Assembly: GCF_022829295.1 (NCBI RefSeq)
Contig: NZ_JAKSYH010000136.1
Location: 1-64,000, forward strand
DNA from: Methylobacterium sp. J-088
GTDB lineage: Bacteria > Pseudomonadota > Alphaproteobacteria > Rhizobiales > Beijerinckiaceae
Direction: 5' to 3'
DNA: 64,000 nt
Shown here: positions 46,204 to 55,260 of the stretch, one piece after another
How positions within the stretch are numbered: the first letter of the stretch is position 1
Layout: every line of letters starts with the position of its first letter
Translations under genes and position numbers: made by a program
Notes under the pieces: model-generated
Seen by the model: the letters and a program-made list of their open reading frames with translations, nothing else
The model's database searches: none
What the model was told of the DNA's origin: nothing

Positions 46204-46423
46204 CGTTTCTGATCGTCCGCGAAGCGGCGACGGACGAGCCGCTTCAGGCGTCGCGGATTGATGCACGGGTTCGGCCCGTGGGCTGCGACAGCGCCGCGCG
46301 ATGACCCCGGCCAGCCATGCCGGCGGTCGGCCGAGGACAAAATAGCCGGTTCCGGCAGCTATCTGACCGGACGCGCTCTGGTGACGACCGGCATCAACCG
46401 GTCGTCCGGCCGCATCACACCCG

Positions 46424-48088
46424 TCAGGCCCGCCGCAACAGGCTCGGCGAGCGGAAATCCGAGCCGCGGCTCTGGGAGGTACGCAGCACCGACATCCGCT
46501 GTTCCCCCTGCCGGATCTGCTCGATCAGCTGAGGCTTGGCGTAATAATAGCCCTGCGCACAGCGGATCTGCGTGGCGCCCAGCAAGTAGGCGACCTCCTC
46601 GAAGGTCTCGACCCCTTCGGCGACCACCGACATGCCGAGGGCCATCCCGAGCGATTCGATCGCCTTAAGGACGATCTGGCTGCGGGGCCGCTTGTCGATA
46701 TCGGTGATGAAGGACCGGTCGATCTTCAGTTCATCCGCTGTGATTTCCGCCAGCGCCGCCAGCGAGGAATAGCCGACTCCGAAATCGTCGATCGACACCC
46801 GGGCCCCTATGGCGCGGATGCGCGGCAGAACCTCGCGCTGAAAGCTGCCCTTGGTGAAGAAGGCCTCCTCGGTCAGTTCCAGCACGAAGCGCCGGGCCAT
46901 GCCCGTCGCCCCGAGCGCGTCGCAGAAAGCCGACATGAACGGCACGTCGCAGGCCTGCTTGGCGGCGATGTTGAGGCTCACGGTGACATCCGGCCCGAAC
47001 ACCTCGTCGATGTCGGGCATGGTCTGCACGGTCTCGGTCAGCACCTGCAGGGTGATCTCGTTGATGAGACCGAGTTCGATCGCCAACTCGATGAAATCGC
47101 CGGGAGCCTGGATCATCCCGAGCTCGTCCCGCCAGCGCAGCAGGACCTCGACGCCCATCACGGCGTGCGTCCGCATGTCGACCTTCGGCTGGAAGGCGCA
47201 GCAGAAGCACCGGTCGCGGATCGCGAGACGCAGGCGCTGCTCCACGGCCATGCGGGCCGTGGCGGCGTGGCTCATCGTCTCCTCGAAGACGCTGACGCCG
47301 CCCTTCACGCCACCCTTGACCCGATACATCGCATTGTCGGCCTGCCGCCGCAGGATCTCGTAGGTCGTGCCGTGTTCCGGAAACAGGCTCAGGCCCATCG
47401 ACGCCGAGGCAAAGATCTCGTGGTCGTCGATGAAGAACGGCTGCTTCAGGCGGTCCGAGATGTCGAGCACCGAAGCCAGGGTGGCGTCCCGATCGGCCAC
47501 CGGGCTGAGCAGCAGCACGAATTCGTCGCCGCCGATCCGGGCGAGCATGTCGCTCGGGCGCAGCGTGCCGCGGATACGGTCAGCCACTTTGCGCAGCAGG
47601 GCGTCGCCCGCGGCGTGGCTGTAATAGTCATTGATGTGCTTGAAATTGTCGAGATCGATGAAGGCCAGGGCGAAGCGGTCGTCCGGGCCGGCTTCGATGA
47701 TGAGTTCCTCGATGCTCTGCTCGAACATCGTCCGGTTGGGCAGTCCGGTCAGCGCGTCGATGAAGGCCCGCGCGATGAGATCGCGCTGCATGCCGTGATG
47801 GTGCGTGACATCCGTGAGGGTGGTGAGCGTGTAGGTGTCCGCCTCGGTGGCGACCGCCTGTGCCTGCGCCTCGACCACGAGATCGCCGATCTCCGCGATG
47901 ATCGCGGCGTCGGGGCTGTCGAAGGCGTTGGCCGAGAGGTCGTCGATCGCCCGCGATCCCAGAGCACGGGCGGCGTCGTTGGCCAGGATGCAGAGCCCTC
48001 GCTCGTCGTGGACCACGACGCCGACCGGAAGCGCCTGAATGGCGGCTTCCAGCAGGCTCTGGCGATGTCGGGGCGCGGACGTGCTCAC
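46424..48088 (-). CDS. GGDEF-EAL c-di-GMP protein
   Basis: A 554-residue protein with a PAS-like N-terminus (ILANDAARALGS), a GGDEF domain and an EAL domain. GGDEF is intact at residues 186-190, and the inhibitory I-site RPSD is five residues upstream. The EAL domain has EVLLRW in place of EAL, with DDFGVGYSSL, KIDRSF and VVAEGVE conserved. It may therefore both make and break c-di-GMP. The GTG at 48088 has AGGG upstream and lies one base after the stop of the HerA-like gene; a longer frame of 44 codons is unlikely to be used. Confidence 0.9.
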   Translation of the reverse strand: MSTSAPRHRQSLLEAAIQALPVGVVVHDERGLCILANDAARALGSRAIDDLSANAFDSPDAAIIAEIGDLVVEAQAQAVATEADTYTLTTLTDVTHHHGMQRDLIARAFIDALTGLPNRTMFEQSIEELIIEAGPDDRFALAFIDLDNFKHINDYYSHAAGDALLRKVADRIRGTLRPSDMLARIGGDEFVLLLSPVADRDATLASVLDISDRLKQPFFIDDHEIFASASMGLSLFPEHGTTYEILRRQADNAMYRVKGGVKGGVSVFEETMSHAATARMAVEQRLRLAIRDRCFCCAFQPKVDMRTHAVMGVEVLLRWRDELGMIQAPGDFIELAIELGLINEITLQVLTETVQTMPDIDEVFGPDVTVSLNIAAKQACDVPFMSAFCDALGATGMARRFVLELTEEAFFTKGSFQREVLPRIRAIGARVSIDDFGVGYSSLAALAEITADELKIDRSFITDIDKRPRSQIVLKAIESLGMALGMSVVAEGVETFEEVAYLLGATQIRCAQGYYYAKPQLIEQIRQGEQRMSVLRTSQSRGSDFRSPSLLRRA

Positions 48089-48089
48089 G

Positions 48090-49916
48090 TCAGCCCTGCT
48101 GCCAGAGCGTCTTGGGCGCACGCAGGCCCGACTCGGCCGCGGCGTCGGCCCCCTCAAGGGGGCGACGGAGCAGGCGACGGTGCACTTGGTCGAGTGCCGC
48201 GCCGTTGCTGCCCTCGGCACTCGGTTCCCGGGCCAGGCGGGGGCTCGCGGACTGGTCCGCCGAATCGAGCCCGCTGGCCTTGCTCATGGTGGCCCCCCGC
48301 CAGCGCTCGACCACCGCGCCCACGAAGGCCGCGCCGGCGATCGCGTCGCCGTGGTCGGAGGCGCGCCCGCTCATGTCGTTGCGCGGCTGGCGCTCCGGGG
48401 GCAGGGCGGCGAACTTCATCCGCACCGGCATCGGCACACCCTCGCCGAAGGCGATCACCTCGCCGGTCCCGAGCGACGGCACGAAGGTGAGCAGGTTCAC
48501 CGCGTCGGAGACCGCCGCGGCCAGGAAAGCCTGGTCGCGATCGTTGGTCATCCGCATGGCGAAGAGCGTGCTGCACTGGGACATGATCGTCGGATCGAGT
48601 TCCGCAGGCCGTTGGGTGACGAGGCCCAGATAGACGCCGTGCTTGCGGCCCTCGCGGGCGATCCGCGAGAGAGCCCGGCGGGTCGGGGTGAAGCCGACCG
48701 AACGGTCGGCGGACGCGTAGCGGTGAGCCTCCTCGCACACGAACAGCAGCGGGATCGCACCTTCGCTCCAGATGCCGAATTCGAAGGCCAAGCGGCACAG
48801 GACGCAGACGACGGCATCGACCACCTCCATGGGAAGCCCGGCGAGCTGCATGATCGTCATCGGGCGCCCGTCCGGATCGAGCCGGAACAGGTGGGCCAGG
48901 ATCTCGCCCATCATGTCGCCGCCGACATTGGCGTTCTCGAACATGAAGCCGTAGCGCGGATCGTTGCGGATCGCCTCGATGCGCGTGATCAGGCGGTGGT
49001 AGTGCATACGCCCGACGCGGTTCTCCAGGCGCCCCATCCGCTCGTCGATCAGGGCGATCAGATCCTGAAGCATGTAGGGGACCGGCGTATCGACGGTGTA
49101 GCCGGAGCTCTTGCCGATGGTACGCTTGACGATCTGCCTGTCGCTGGCCTCCTTGTACTGCGCGTACTTGCTTTTCGCCAGCGGGATGACTTCCGCCAGG
49201 ATCTCGATTTCCTCATCGATCGGTGAGCGGCCGCCGTAGATGACGTCGGCGATTTCTTCGAGATTGAACAGCCAGAAGGGCAACTTGAGATTGCGCGGGC
49301 TGATGACGCTCGCATGCTCTTCGAAGCAGGCCGCGTATTCGTTGTGAACGTCCAGCAGGAAGATGCGCACTGCCTGCTGGGACCGCATCACCTGGTCGAG
49401 GATCACGGCAACGCCGCTCGACTTGCCGACGCCGGTGGTGCCGAGCACCGCGAAGTGTTTCGTGAGCAGATCCTCGACCTTGATGCAGGCCGGCGTGTCC
49501 GGATCCTGGTACAGCGCCCCCACGGTGGCCATGTTCGCCGATGAGACCTGATAGAGGATCCGCAGATCGCCCGCAGGCAGCAGATCGACCGCATCCCCGA
49601 TGGCGGGGTAGCAGGTCACGCCCCGGCGAAACCGCTTGGTCCCATTATCCGACAGGATCTCCCCGAGGAGATCGATGCTCGCATAGGCGCCCCGTTGCCC
49701 GGACCGATCACCACCCGACGAGAGCGTCGTGATGATCCCGATCAGGAGCGCGGCGCCGGCCTCGATCCGTACGAAATTGCCGACGGTCGCCCGCACGTGC
49801 GGTCGGCCGTTCTGCCCGGCGAGTTCGAGATGAACCTTCGAACCCTCGATCGACGTAACCGAACCCATCTGCGCCGCCGGAACCTCGTCCCGGTCCATGC
49901 CGTCACCGTTCACCAT
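48090..49916 (-). CDS. HerA-like ATPase (DUF87 family)
   Basis: A 608-residue P-loop ATPase. An N-terminal barrel-like domain (HAS-barrel type, about 1-140) precedes Walker A GTTGVGKS at residues 159-166; LLDVHNEY follows, and the Walker B block is LLFVCEEAHRY. An arginine-finger stretch SRIAREGRKHG and the sensor-like TQRPAELD follow. HerA proteins form hexameric DNA translocases, often with NurA in archaea or with defence nucleases in bacteria. No nuclease gene is adjacent. The last 100 residues are disordered. The next gene follows after one base. Confidence 0.85.
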   Translation of the reverse strand: MVNGDGMDRDEVPAAQMGSVTSIEGSKVHLELAGQNGRPHVRATVGNFVRIEAGAALLIGIITTLSSGGDRSGQRGAYASIDLLGEILSDNGTKRFRRGVTCYPAIGDAVDLLPAGDLRILYQVSSANMATVGALYQDPDTPACIKVEDLLTKHFAVLGTTGVGKSSGVAVILDQVMRSQQAVRIFLLDVHNEYAACFEEHASVISPRNLKLPFWLFNLEEIADVIYGGRSPIDEEIEILAEVIPLAKSKYAQYKEASDRQIVKRTIGKSSGYTVDTPVPYMLQDLIALIDERMGRLENRVGRMHYHRLITRIEAIRNDPRYGFMFENANVGGDMMGEILAHLFRLDPDGRPMTIMQLAGLPMEVVDAVVCVLCRLAFEFGIWSEGAIPLLFVCEEAHRYASADRSVGFTPTRRALSRIAREGRKHGVYLGLVTQRPAELDPTIMSQCSTLFAMRMTNDRDQAFLAAAVSDAVNLLTFVPSLGTGEVIAFGEGVPMPVRMKFAALPPERQPRNDMSGRASDHGDAIAGAAFVGAVVERWRGATMSKASGLDSADQSASPRLAREPSAEGSNGAALDQVHRRLLRRPLEGADAAAESGLRAPKTLWQQG

Positions 49917-50048
49917 CGCGTGTGCTCGAACCTGCCAATCAAACGTGACGCTATGGTGGGATCGGCCGATTAAGAATCAGACAAAGACCGCAATGCAGTG
50001 GATCGATGATTAATCAATTCTTCCACAAATACACAGCCGCCTGTACGA

Positions 50049-50054
50049 TATAAT
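50049..50054 (+). promoter_or_regulatory. TATAAT -10-like element
   Basis: A perfect TATAAT within TACGATATAATAC, 17 bases before an ATG at 50071. No good -35 hexamer is visible at 17 bases; TTCCAC lies at 22 bases. A perfect -10 is uncommon in this G+C-rich DNA. Confidence 0.3.
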
Positions 50055-50070
50055 ACTAGTATCGGTATGC

Positions 50071-50226
50071 ATGGCGAGGCGCCCCGCGGGAGCCGCATAC
50101 ACTGGGTGTATCTTCAGAAGAAATTTACACGCAGAGATTGTGTCGCTGGCCCGCAAGATCCGGCAAGCAAAGCCTCAGCGGTGGCAGTTGCGCGGTCGCC
50201 TATCGTGGATCGAGGGCAATGCTTGA
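50071..50226 (+). CDS. Possible small basic protein, 51 residues
   Basis: A frame from ATG at 50071 to TGA at 50224-50226. The product is basic and begins MARRPAGAAYTG, with a helical, charged middle (HAEIVSLARKIRQAKPQRWQ). It follows a TATAAT element by 16 bases, so a transcript would have almost no leader, and there is no ribosome binding site. G and C at third positions are less common than in neighbouring genes. It may be real and recently acquired, or chance. Confidence 0.25.
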   Translation: MARRPAGAAYTGCIFRRNLHAEIVSLARKIRQAKPQRWQLRGRLSWIEGNA

Positions 50227-50316
50227 GAGTGAGGACCCGTGCTCGGTCATGCAGCCCGGGCACGAGTCGCTTTCGGGATGTCGGCGTTCTCAAGCTCCCC
50301 GGGGGCGAAGGATGGC

Positions 50317-50508
50317 CTAATCGCCCGAGGCGTCATTGAAATGCTCGCGCTTCCAGCACTCGCCCGAGATGCGCGCGCCGTTCAAGGTCACAAACGCGTA
50401 AGGCGAAGCTTCCACGACGGCGCCGCCCCGCGTGCGGATGACCCAGCGGTAGCCCTCCGAGCAGGGTACGATTTCGACGGTGTGGGTCTGTGAAGCGTGC
50501 ATCGACAT
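50317..50508 (-). CDS. Small hypothetical protein
   Basis: A 63-residue product starting MSMHASQTHTVEIVPCSEGY. It has a compact strand-rich pattern (YRWVIRTRGGAVVEASPYAF) and no signal peptide. Met3 at 50502 is an alternative start. I recognise no family with confidence. It is transcribed away from the small gene at 50687. Confidence 0.5.
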   Translation of the reverse strand: MSMHASQTHTVEIVPCSEGYRWVIRTRGGAVVEASPYAFVTLNGARISGECWKREHFNDASGD

Positions 50509-50686
50509 GCTGCGTTAACGCGCCCGGTGACTCTTCCGCTCCAAAAACACGATGCACTAGGTTACCGACATGCGCCGCGTCGCGTTCGCGTTGGGTGGCG
50601 ACCTGTCTTGGGAACGCGCGATGCCCTATCCCGTTCGAACGGTCGGGAGGGCCAACCTGCCCCCCGTGAAGGAGCAAGAACACGGC

Positions 50687-50929
50687 ATGGCGATCAAAGC
50701 CTTGAATGATCGGAAGAAGCTCTCGAACGACTTCAACGAGGCCAACGACGCCTTTATCGACGAGGTTCTGAGCGCCCTCCAGTCCGACAAGATCCCTCTG
50801 GATCTGGCCCGCGCCTATCTCGCCCATCCCGTCGCGATGATGCACACGGATGGGGCCCAGGCGGTGGCCGATTATCTCGAACGCATGCTGGCACAGCGGC
50901 CCCATATCGATTGGATGCCTGGGAATTGA
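50687..50929 (+). CDS. Small hypothetical protein
   Basis: An 80-residue protein beginning MAIKALNDRKKLSNDFNEAN. It is helical and acidic at its centre (DEVLSALQSDKIPLDLARAY), ending MLAQRPHIDWMPGN. AAGGAG lies twelve bases upstream of the ATG, which is rather far; a longer frame from 50570 exists but is less protein-like. It precedes the 71-residue gene by 29 bases and may share a transcript with it. Function unknown. Confidence 0.6.
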   Translation: MAIKALNDRKKLSNDFNEANDAFIDEVLSALQSDKIPLDLARAYLAHPVAMMHTDGAQAVADYLERMLAQRPHIDWMPGN

Positions 50930-50958
50930 CCGGCACGAGTTTCGGAAAGGAAGCGCGG

Positions 50959-51174
50959 ATGACCGCCGACGAAATACAGGATCTCAATCGTGCCCGCGCG
51001 TCGCTGGCGCGCCAGCGGAATGCCATCGCCCGCAGGATCGGCGGCCTCGACGTGGCGCCGATCTCCATGTCCGAGGACCTGACCCGGACCCTCGTGGCCA
51101 TCGAGGCCGTGGACCGCGCCCTCGTGGAGGCCGGCCAGCCACACGTCGATATCGGCCCGGCGCCCGACGCGTAG
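50959..51174 (+). CDS. Small hypothetical protein
   Basis: A 71-residue helical protein starting MTADEIQDLNRARASLARQR. The arginine-rich first half and MSEDLTRTLVAIEAVDRAL suggest a short coiled coil. GGAAAGGAAG lies upstream of the ATG. It follows the 80-residue gene and precedes metY by 107 bases. I do not recognise a family. Confidence 0.6.
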   Translation: MTADEIQDLNRARASLARQRNAIARRIGGLDVAPISMSEDLTRTLVAIEAVDRALVEAGQPHVDIGPAPDA

Positions 51175-51281
51175 CCGATCGAAGCCGGGGGCGACATCCG
51201 GACCGACACCCCATTGCGTGATCTCTTGCGCCCTGCTCCTGCACGGGCGTAGAGGCTCGCCTGCCTGGAGGAGACACGACG

Positions 51282-52562
51282 ATGACCGACCGCCTGCCCG
51301 GCTTCAACACGCTGGCGATCCACGCGGGCGCCGCACCCGACGCCGCAACGGGCGCGCGGGCAACGCCGATCTATCAGACCACGAGCTTCGTGTTCGACGA
51401 CGTCGATCACGCTGCTTCGCTGTTCGGTCTTCAGGCGTTCGGCAACATCTACACGCGGATCACCAACCCGACCAACGCCGTGCTGGAGGAGCGTATCGCC
51501 GCCCTCGAAGGTGGAACAGCCGCCCTCGCTGTCGCGTCGGGTCACGCGGCCGAATTCCTGACCATGCACGCCCTGATGCAGCCGGGCGACGAGTTCGTGG
51601 CCTCGAACAAGCTCTACGGCGGCTCGATCAACCAGTTCAATCACGCGTACAAGAACTTCGGCTGGTCGGTGGCCTGGGCCGAGAACGACGATCCGGCCTC
51701 GTTCGATGCGGCAATCACCCCGCGCACCAAGGCGATCTTCTGCGAGTCGATCGCCAATCCGGGCGGCGTCATCACCGACATCGCGGCGCTGTCGCAGATC
51801 GCCAAGAAGCACAACATCCCGCTCGTCGTCGACAACACCATGGCGACGCCGTACCTGATCCGGCCCTTCGAGCACGGGGCCGACATCATCGTCCATTCGG
51901 CCACCAAATTCCTCGGCGGACACGGCAATTCGATCGGCGGCCTGATCGTCGACGGCGGCACGTTCCAATGGGCCGGCGATGCCCGCTACCCGATGATGAG
52001 CGGGCCGCGGCCGGAATATTCCGGGATGGTGCTCGCCGAGACGTTCGGCAATTTCGGCTTCGCCATTGCCTGCCGGGTGCTGGGCCTGCGCGACCTCGGG
52101 CCGGCGCTGTCGCCCTTCAACGCCTTCCTGATCCTCAACGGCATCGAGACCCTGCCGCTGCGGATGCAGCGCCATTCCGACAACGCCCTGACGGTCGCCA
52201 AGCACTTGGTCCAGCACCCGGCGGTCTCGTGGGTGAGCTACCCGGGGTTGGAAACCGACCGCTACCACCAACTGGCCAAGCGCTACACGCCGAACGGCGC
52301 CGGGGCGGTCTTCACCTTCGGCCTGAAGGGTGGCTACGAGGCGGGCGTGAAGCTCGTCTCCAATCTCCAGCTGTTCTCGCACCTGGCCAATATCGGCGAC
52401 ACGCGCTCGCTGATCATCCATCCGGCCTCGACGACCCACCGCCAACTCACGGACGCACAGAAGACCGCCGCGGGGGCTGGACCGGATGTGGTGCGGCTGT
52501 CGATCGGCCTGGAGGATCCGGCGGATCTGATCGAGGATCTGGATGGCGCGCTCACGGCCTGA
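51282..52562 (+). CDS. metY: O-acetylhomoserine sulfhydrylase-type enzyme (MetY)
   Basis: A 426-residue PLP-dependent enzyme of the Cys/Met metabolism family that makes homocysteine from O-acetylhomoserine and sulfide. YQTTSFVFDD opens the active-site region, NIYTRITNPTNAVLEERIA is the signature, and the PLP lysine is in HSATKFLGGHG. Length and motifs fit MetY better than the shorter MetB/MetC group. TGGAGGAGAC precedes the ATG. It stands alone, with a RelB-like gene 123 bases downstream. Confidence 0.93.
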   Translation: MTDRLPGFNTLAIHAGAAPDAATGARATPIYQTTSFVFDDVDHAASLFGLQAFGNIYTRITNPTNAVLEERIAALEGGTAALAVASGHAAEFLTMHALMQPGDEFVASNKLYGGSINQFNHAYKNFGWSVAWAENDDPASFDAAITPRTKAIFCESIANPGGVITDIAALSQIAKKHNIPLVVDNTMATPYLIRPFEHGADIIVHSATKFLGGHGNSIGGLIVDGGTFQWAGDARYPMMSGPRPEYSGMVLAETFGNFGFAIACRVLGLRDLGPALSPFNAFLILNGIETLPLRMQRHSDNALTVAKHLVQHPAVSWVSYPGLETDRYHQLAKRYTPNGAGAVFTFGLKGGYEAGVKLVSNLQLFSHLANIGDTRSLIIHPASTTHRQLTDAQKTAAGAGPDVVRLSIGLEDPADLIEDLDGALTA

Positions 52563-52685
52563 GCGCGCCATCGAATTCGACGAACGGGCTGCCGGACGCG
52601 CGTCCGCGAGGACATGCCGCCTCGGTCTTATGGTTTTCGGGCGATCGCAGCGTTATCGTGGGCTGCGCGTCCGGACGCTGTCACG

Positions 52686-52946
52686 ATGCCGAATGCCGTG
52701 ATCGAGACCAACCTTGATCCCGTCACGCGGGAAGAGGCTGCTGCCCTTCTGGCCGGCCCGGGTCTCACGGTGTCCGATGCCGTACGGCTGCTGATGACGC
52801 GGGTCGCTCGCGAGAAGGCGCTGCCGTTCGAGCCACTCGCGCCGAACGAAACGACAATCGCCGCGATGCGTGAAGCGCGACGGGCGGGGCTACCGCGTTT
52901 CGACGCCGTGGCCTCGCTGAAGGCCGCCCTCGATGCGGACGATTGA
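52686..52946 (+). CDS. RelB/DinJ-family antitoxin
   Basis: An 86-residue protein. LTVSDAVRLLMTRVAREKALPF is the ribbon-helix-helix DNA-binding segment of DinJ/RelB antitoxins; the C-terminal RFDAVASLKAALDADD should wrap the toxin. It overlaps the toxin gene by 14 bases, so the two are coupled. The antitoxin would neutralise the toxin and repress the operon. Confidence 0.85.
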   Translation: MPNAVIETNLDPVTREEAAALLAGPGLTVSDAVRLLMTRVAREKALPFEPLAPNETTIAAMREARRAGLPRFDAVASLKAALDADD

Positions 52947-53355
52947 GCACGCCGGCCAGTTCAAGCGCGATGTCAAACGAGAGCCGAAGGGGCGCCACCG
53001 CGCAACGCTCACGGCCGATCTTGCGGCCGTCTTGGAACGCGTGGCGTCCGATCTGCCCCTCGAAGCACGGTACCGGGACCGTACCCTGATCGGAGATTGG
53101 CATGACCATCGGGACTGCCACACCAAGCCGGATCTCGTTCTGATCTACCGACTTCCCGATCCCGCGACGATCCACCTGGTCCGCCTCGGATCGCACGCCG
53201 AAGACCGGACCAGTCGCGACGCGTTCGTGCTCGCATGGACGATGCGTGCCTCGTTCCGGATGCAGCACCCGGAACGAGGCCGTTGTCGATACCAACACGT
53301 CGACGTCAGAACGCCTCCGCCTCCAGAGCCATGGTGCTCTCTGCGCCGGCCTTGA
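52933..53355 (+). CDS. YafQ-family toxin with abnormal C-terminal extension
   Basis: A 140-residue frame. Residues 1-90 match YafQ, a ribosome-dependent mRNA interferase: LPLEARYRDRTLIGDWHDHR, DCHTKPDLVLIYR and RLGSH contain its histidines and acidic residues. Normal YafQ stops a few residues after GSH with a Leu-Phe pair. Here the frame runs on for about 50 arginine-rich residues that cross the hairpin at 53249-53279 and overlap the end of the opposite gene. The loss of the terminal Phe, important in E. coli YafQ, suggests impaired activity. Confidence 0.75.
   Translation: MRTIEHAGQFKRDVKREPKGRHRATLTADLAAVLERVASDLPLEARYRDRTLIGDWHDHRDCHTKPDLVLIYRLPDPATIHLVRLGSHAEDRTSRDAFVLAWTMRASFRMQHPERGRCRYQHVDVRTPPPPEPWCSLRRP
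53249..53279 (-). terminator. Hairpin near the end of the acyl-CoA dehydrogenase gene
   Basis: CCTCGTTCCGG and CCGGAACGAGG form a perfect 11-bp stem with a 9-base loop, about 27 bases beyond the stop of the leftward acyl-CoA dehydrogenase gene. It lies within the run-on part of the toxin frame. No T run follows. Confidence 0.5.
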
Positions 53356-55093
53356 TCCGCGTCAGCCGCAGGCTCGTCTCCGGCAGCATCCGCTCCATGA
53401 AGAACCGGCCGCCCGTGAGCTTCGATTCCCAGCGCGGGGAGGGCGCCTCGGTCTGCTTGATCAGCGCCGCCTTGGCGATTCGGCCCCACATGTAGCCCAG
53501 GGCGACCAGCCCGAAGAGGTGCATGAAGTCGGTCGCGCCGGCGCCGGCATTGTCGGGTTTGCTGAACGCGTTCTGCATCAGCCACATCACGGCACCTTGG
53601 AGATCGTTCAGCCCGGCCTGGAGCGGCTTGACGAACGGTGCCATGGCGGGGTCCTCGCCGTGATCCTTCACGAAGGCCTGGACCTCGCCCAGGAAGGCCA
53701 TCATCGCCCGGCCGCCGTCCTTCGGCAGCTTGCGGCCGATCAGGTCCATGGCCTGGATTCCGTTGGCGCCCTCGTAGATCATGGCGATGCGGGCATCGCG
53801 CACGAACTGCGACATGCCCCATTCCTCGATGTAGCCGTGCCCGCCCAACAGCTGCTGGGCCTCGACGGCGTTGGCGAAGCCGCGATCGGTGAAGACGCCC
53901 TTCACCACCGGCGTCATCAGGCCGAGATAGTCGTCGGCCGCCTGGCGCTCCTTGGCATCCTCCGAGCGGTGCAGGATGTCGGCCTGAAGCGCGGTCCAGA
54001 GCATCAGGGCGCGGGCCGCCTCGTTGAAGGCGCGGATCTGCAGCAGCGTCCGGCGCACGTCCGGGTGCACGATGATCGGATCGGCGACCTTCTCGGGCGC
54101 CTTGGCGCCGGTCAGCGCGCGGCCCTGGAGCCGGTCCCGCGCGTAGGCGGCGGCGTTCTGGTAGGCGACCTCGGACTGCCCGAGGCCCTGAACGCCCACG
54201 GCGAGCCGCGCCTCGTTCATCATCACGAACATGGCGTTGAGGCCGCGATTCTCCTGGCCGACGAGCCAGCCGGTCGCGCCATCGTAGTTCATGACACAGG
54301 TGGCGTTCCCGTGGATGCCCATCTTGTGCTCCAGGGAGCCGCAGGACACGCCGTTGCGGGCGCCGAGCGACCCGTCGGCCTGCACGAGGACCTTCGGCAC
54401 CACGAACAGCGAGATGCCCTTGATGCCGGCGGGCGCGCCTTCGATTCGCGCGATGACGAGGTGGATGATGTTTTCCGCCAAGTCGTGCTCGCCGGCCGAG
54501 ATGAAGATCTTGGTGCCGGTGAGGCGGTAGGAGCCGTCGCCGTTCGGCACAGCCTTGGTCTTCAGGAGGCCGAGATCCGTGCCGCAATGCGGCTCGGTCA
54601 GGTTCATGGTGCCGGTCCAGGCGCCCTCGACCATCTTGGGCAGGTACGTCGCCTTCTGTTCGTCGGTGCCGTGCACCAGCAGGGCTGCCATCGCGCCCTG
54701 CGTCAGGCCCGGATACATGCCGAACGCCAGATTCGCGCCTGAGGCGAATTCCTGAATTGCCGTGTTGAGCGTGTGCGGCAGCCCCTGGCCTCCGAACGCC
54801 TCGGGGACGGAGAGACCCATCCAGCCGCCGCTGGCATAGGTGTCGTAGGCGGCCTTGAAGCCGGTCGGCGTGCGCACGCGGCCATCGGCCTCCCGGCGGC
54901 AGCCCTCGAGATCGCCCGTCCGGTTAAGCGGCGCGAGCACCTCCTCGGCGAGCTTGCCGCCTTCGCGCAGGACCGCCTCGACGACATCGGGCGATGCGTC
55001 GGCGAAGCCCGCCAGATTGGCCCGCGCGTGAAAGCCCAGCACGTCGGAGAGCAGGAACAGCGTATCGTCGACCGGAGCACGGTACTGCGGCAT
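53306..55093 (-). CDS. Acyl-CoA dehydrogenase, DmdC-like
   Basis: A 595-residue flavoprotein of the long acyl-CoA dehydrogenase group that includes the 3-methylmercaptopropionyl-CoA dehydrogenase DmdC. GLSVPEAFGGQGLPH, TEPHCGTDLGLLKTKA and RLTGTKIFISAGEHDL form the FAD/substrate region; the catalytic Glu is in MIYEGANGIQAMD. A C-terminal extra domain (about 470-595) is typical of the group. Whether it acts on a thioether or an ordinary acyl-CoA cannot be told. No dmdA or dmdB gene is adjacent. Confidence 0.88.
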   Translation of the reverse strand: MPQYRAPVDDTLFLLSDVLGFHARANLAGFADASPDVVEAVLREGGKLAEEVLAPLNRTGDLEGCRREADGRVRTPTGFKAAYDTYASGGWMGLSVPEAFGGQGLPHTLNTAIQEFASGANLAFGMYPGLTQGAMAALLVHGTDEQKATYLPKMVEGAWTGTMNLTEPHCGTDLGLLKTKAVPNGDGSYRLTGTKIFISAGEHDLAENIIHLVIARIEGAPAGIKGISLFVVPKVLVQADGSLGARNGVSCGSLEHKMGIHGNATCVMNYDGATGWLVGQENRGLNAMFVMMNEARLAVGVQGLGQSEVAYQNAAAYARDRLQGRALTGAKAPEKVADPIIVHPDVRRTLLQIRAFNEAARALMLWTALQADILHRSEDAKERQAADDYLGLMTPVVKGVFTDRGFANAVEAQQLLGGHGYIEEWGMSQFVRDARIAMIYEGANGIQAMDLIGRKLPKDGGRAMMAFLGEVQAFVKDHGEDPAMAPFVKPLQAGLNDLQGAVMWLMQNAFSKPDNAGAGATDFMHLFGLVALGYMWGRIAKAALIKQTEAPSPRWESKLTGGRFFMERMLPETSLRLTRIKAGAESTMALEAEAF

Positions 55094-55260
55094 CGTGAGG
55101 CTTCCCCCGTCTGCGCGGATCTCTTGGCGCGATCCGCTTTCAGCAGCGCATGTAACCGCCCGGCCACTGTGGGAGCAACGGCTTAGTCCTGCCGCGTGGT
55201 GACACGCGTCACGACCTGCGGCGTCTTGAACGCCACGATGATTACCGGCTCAGCACAGCC

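Larger units (their letters stand above)
49917..50316. other. AT-richer 400-base intergenic region
   Basis: The gap between the HerA-like gene and the small gene at 50317 is clearly richer in A and T than its surroundings (GATTAATCAATTCTTCCACA near 50009, TACGATATAATACTAG near 50044). It holds a TATAAT element and a possible 51-residue frame, listed separately. It probably contains the promoter of the HerA/GGDEF-EAL pair. Confidence 0.4.
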
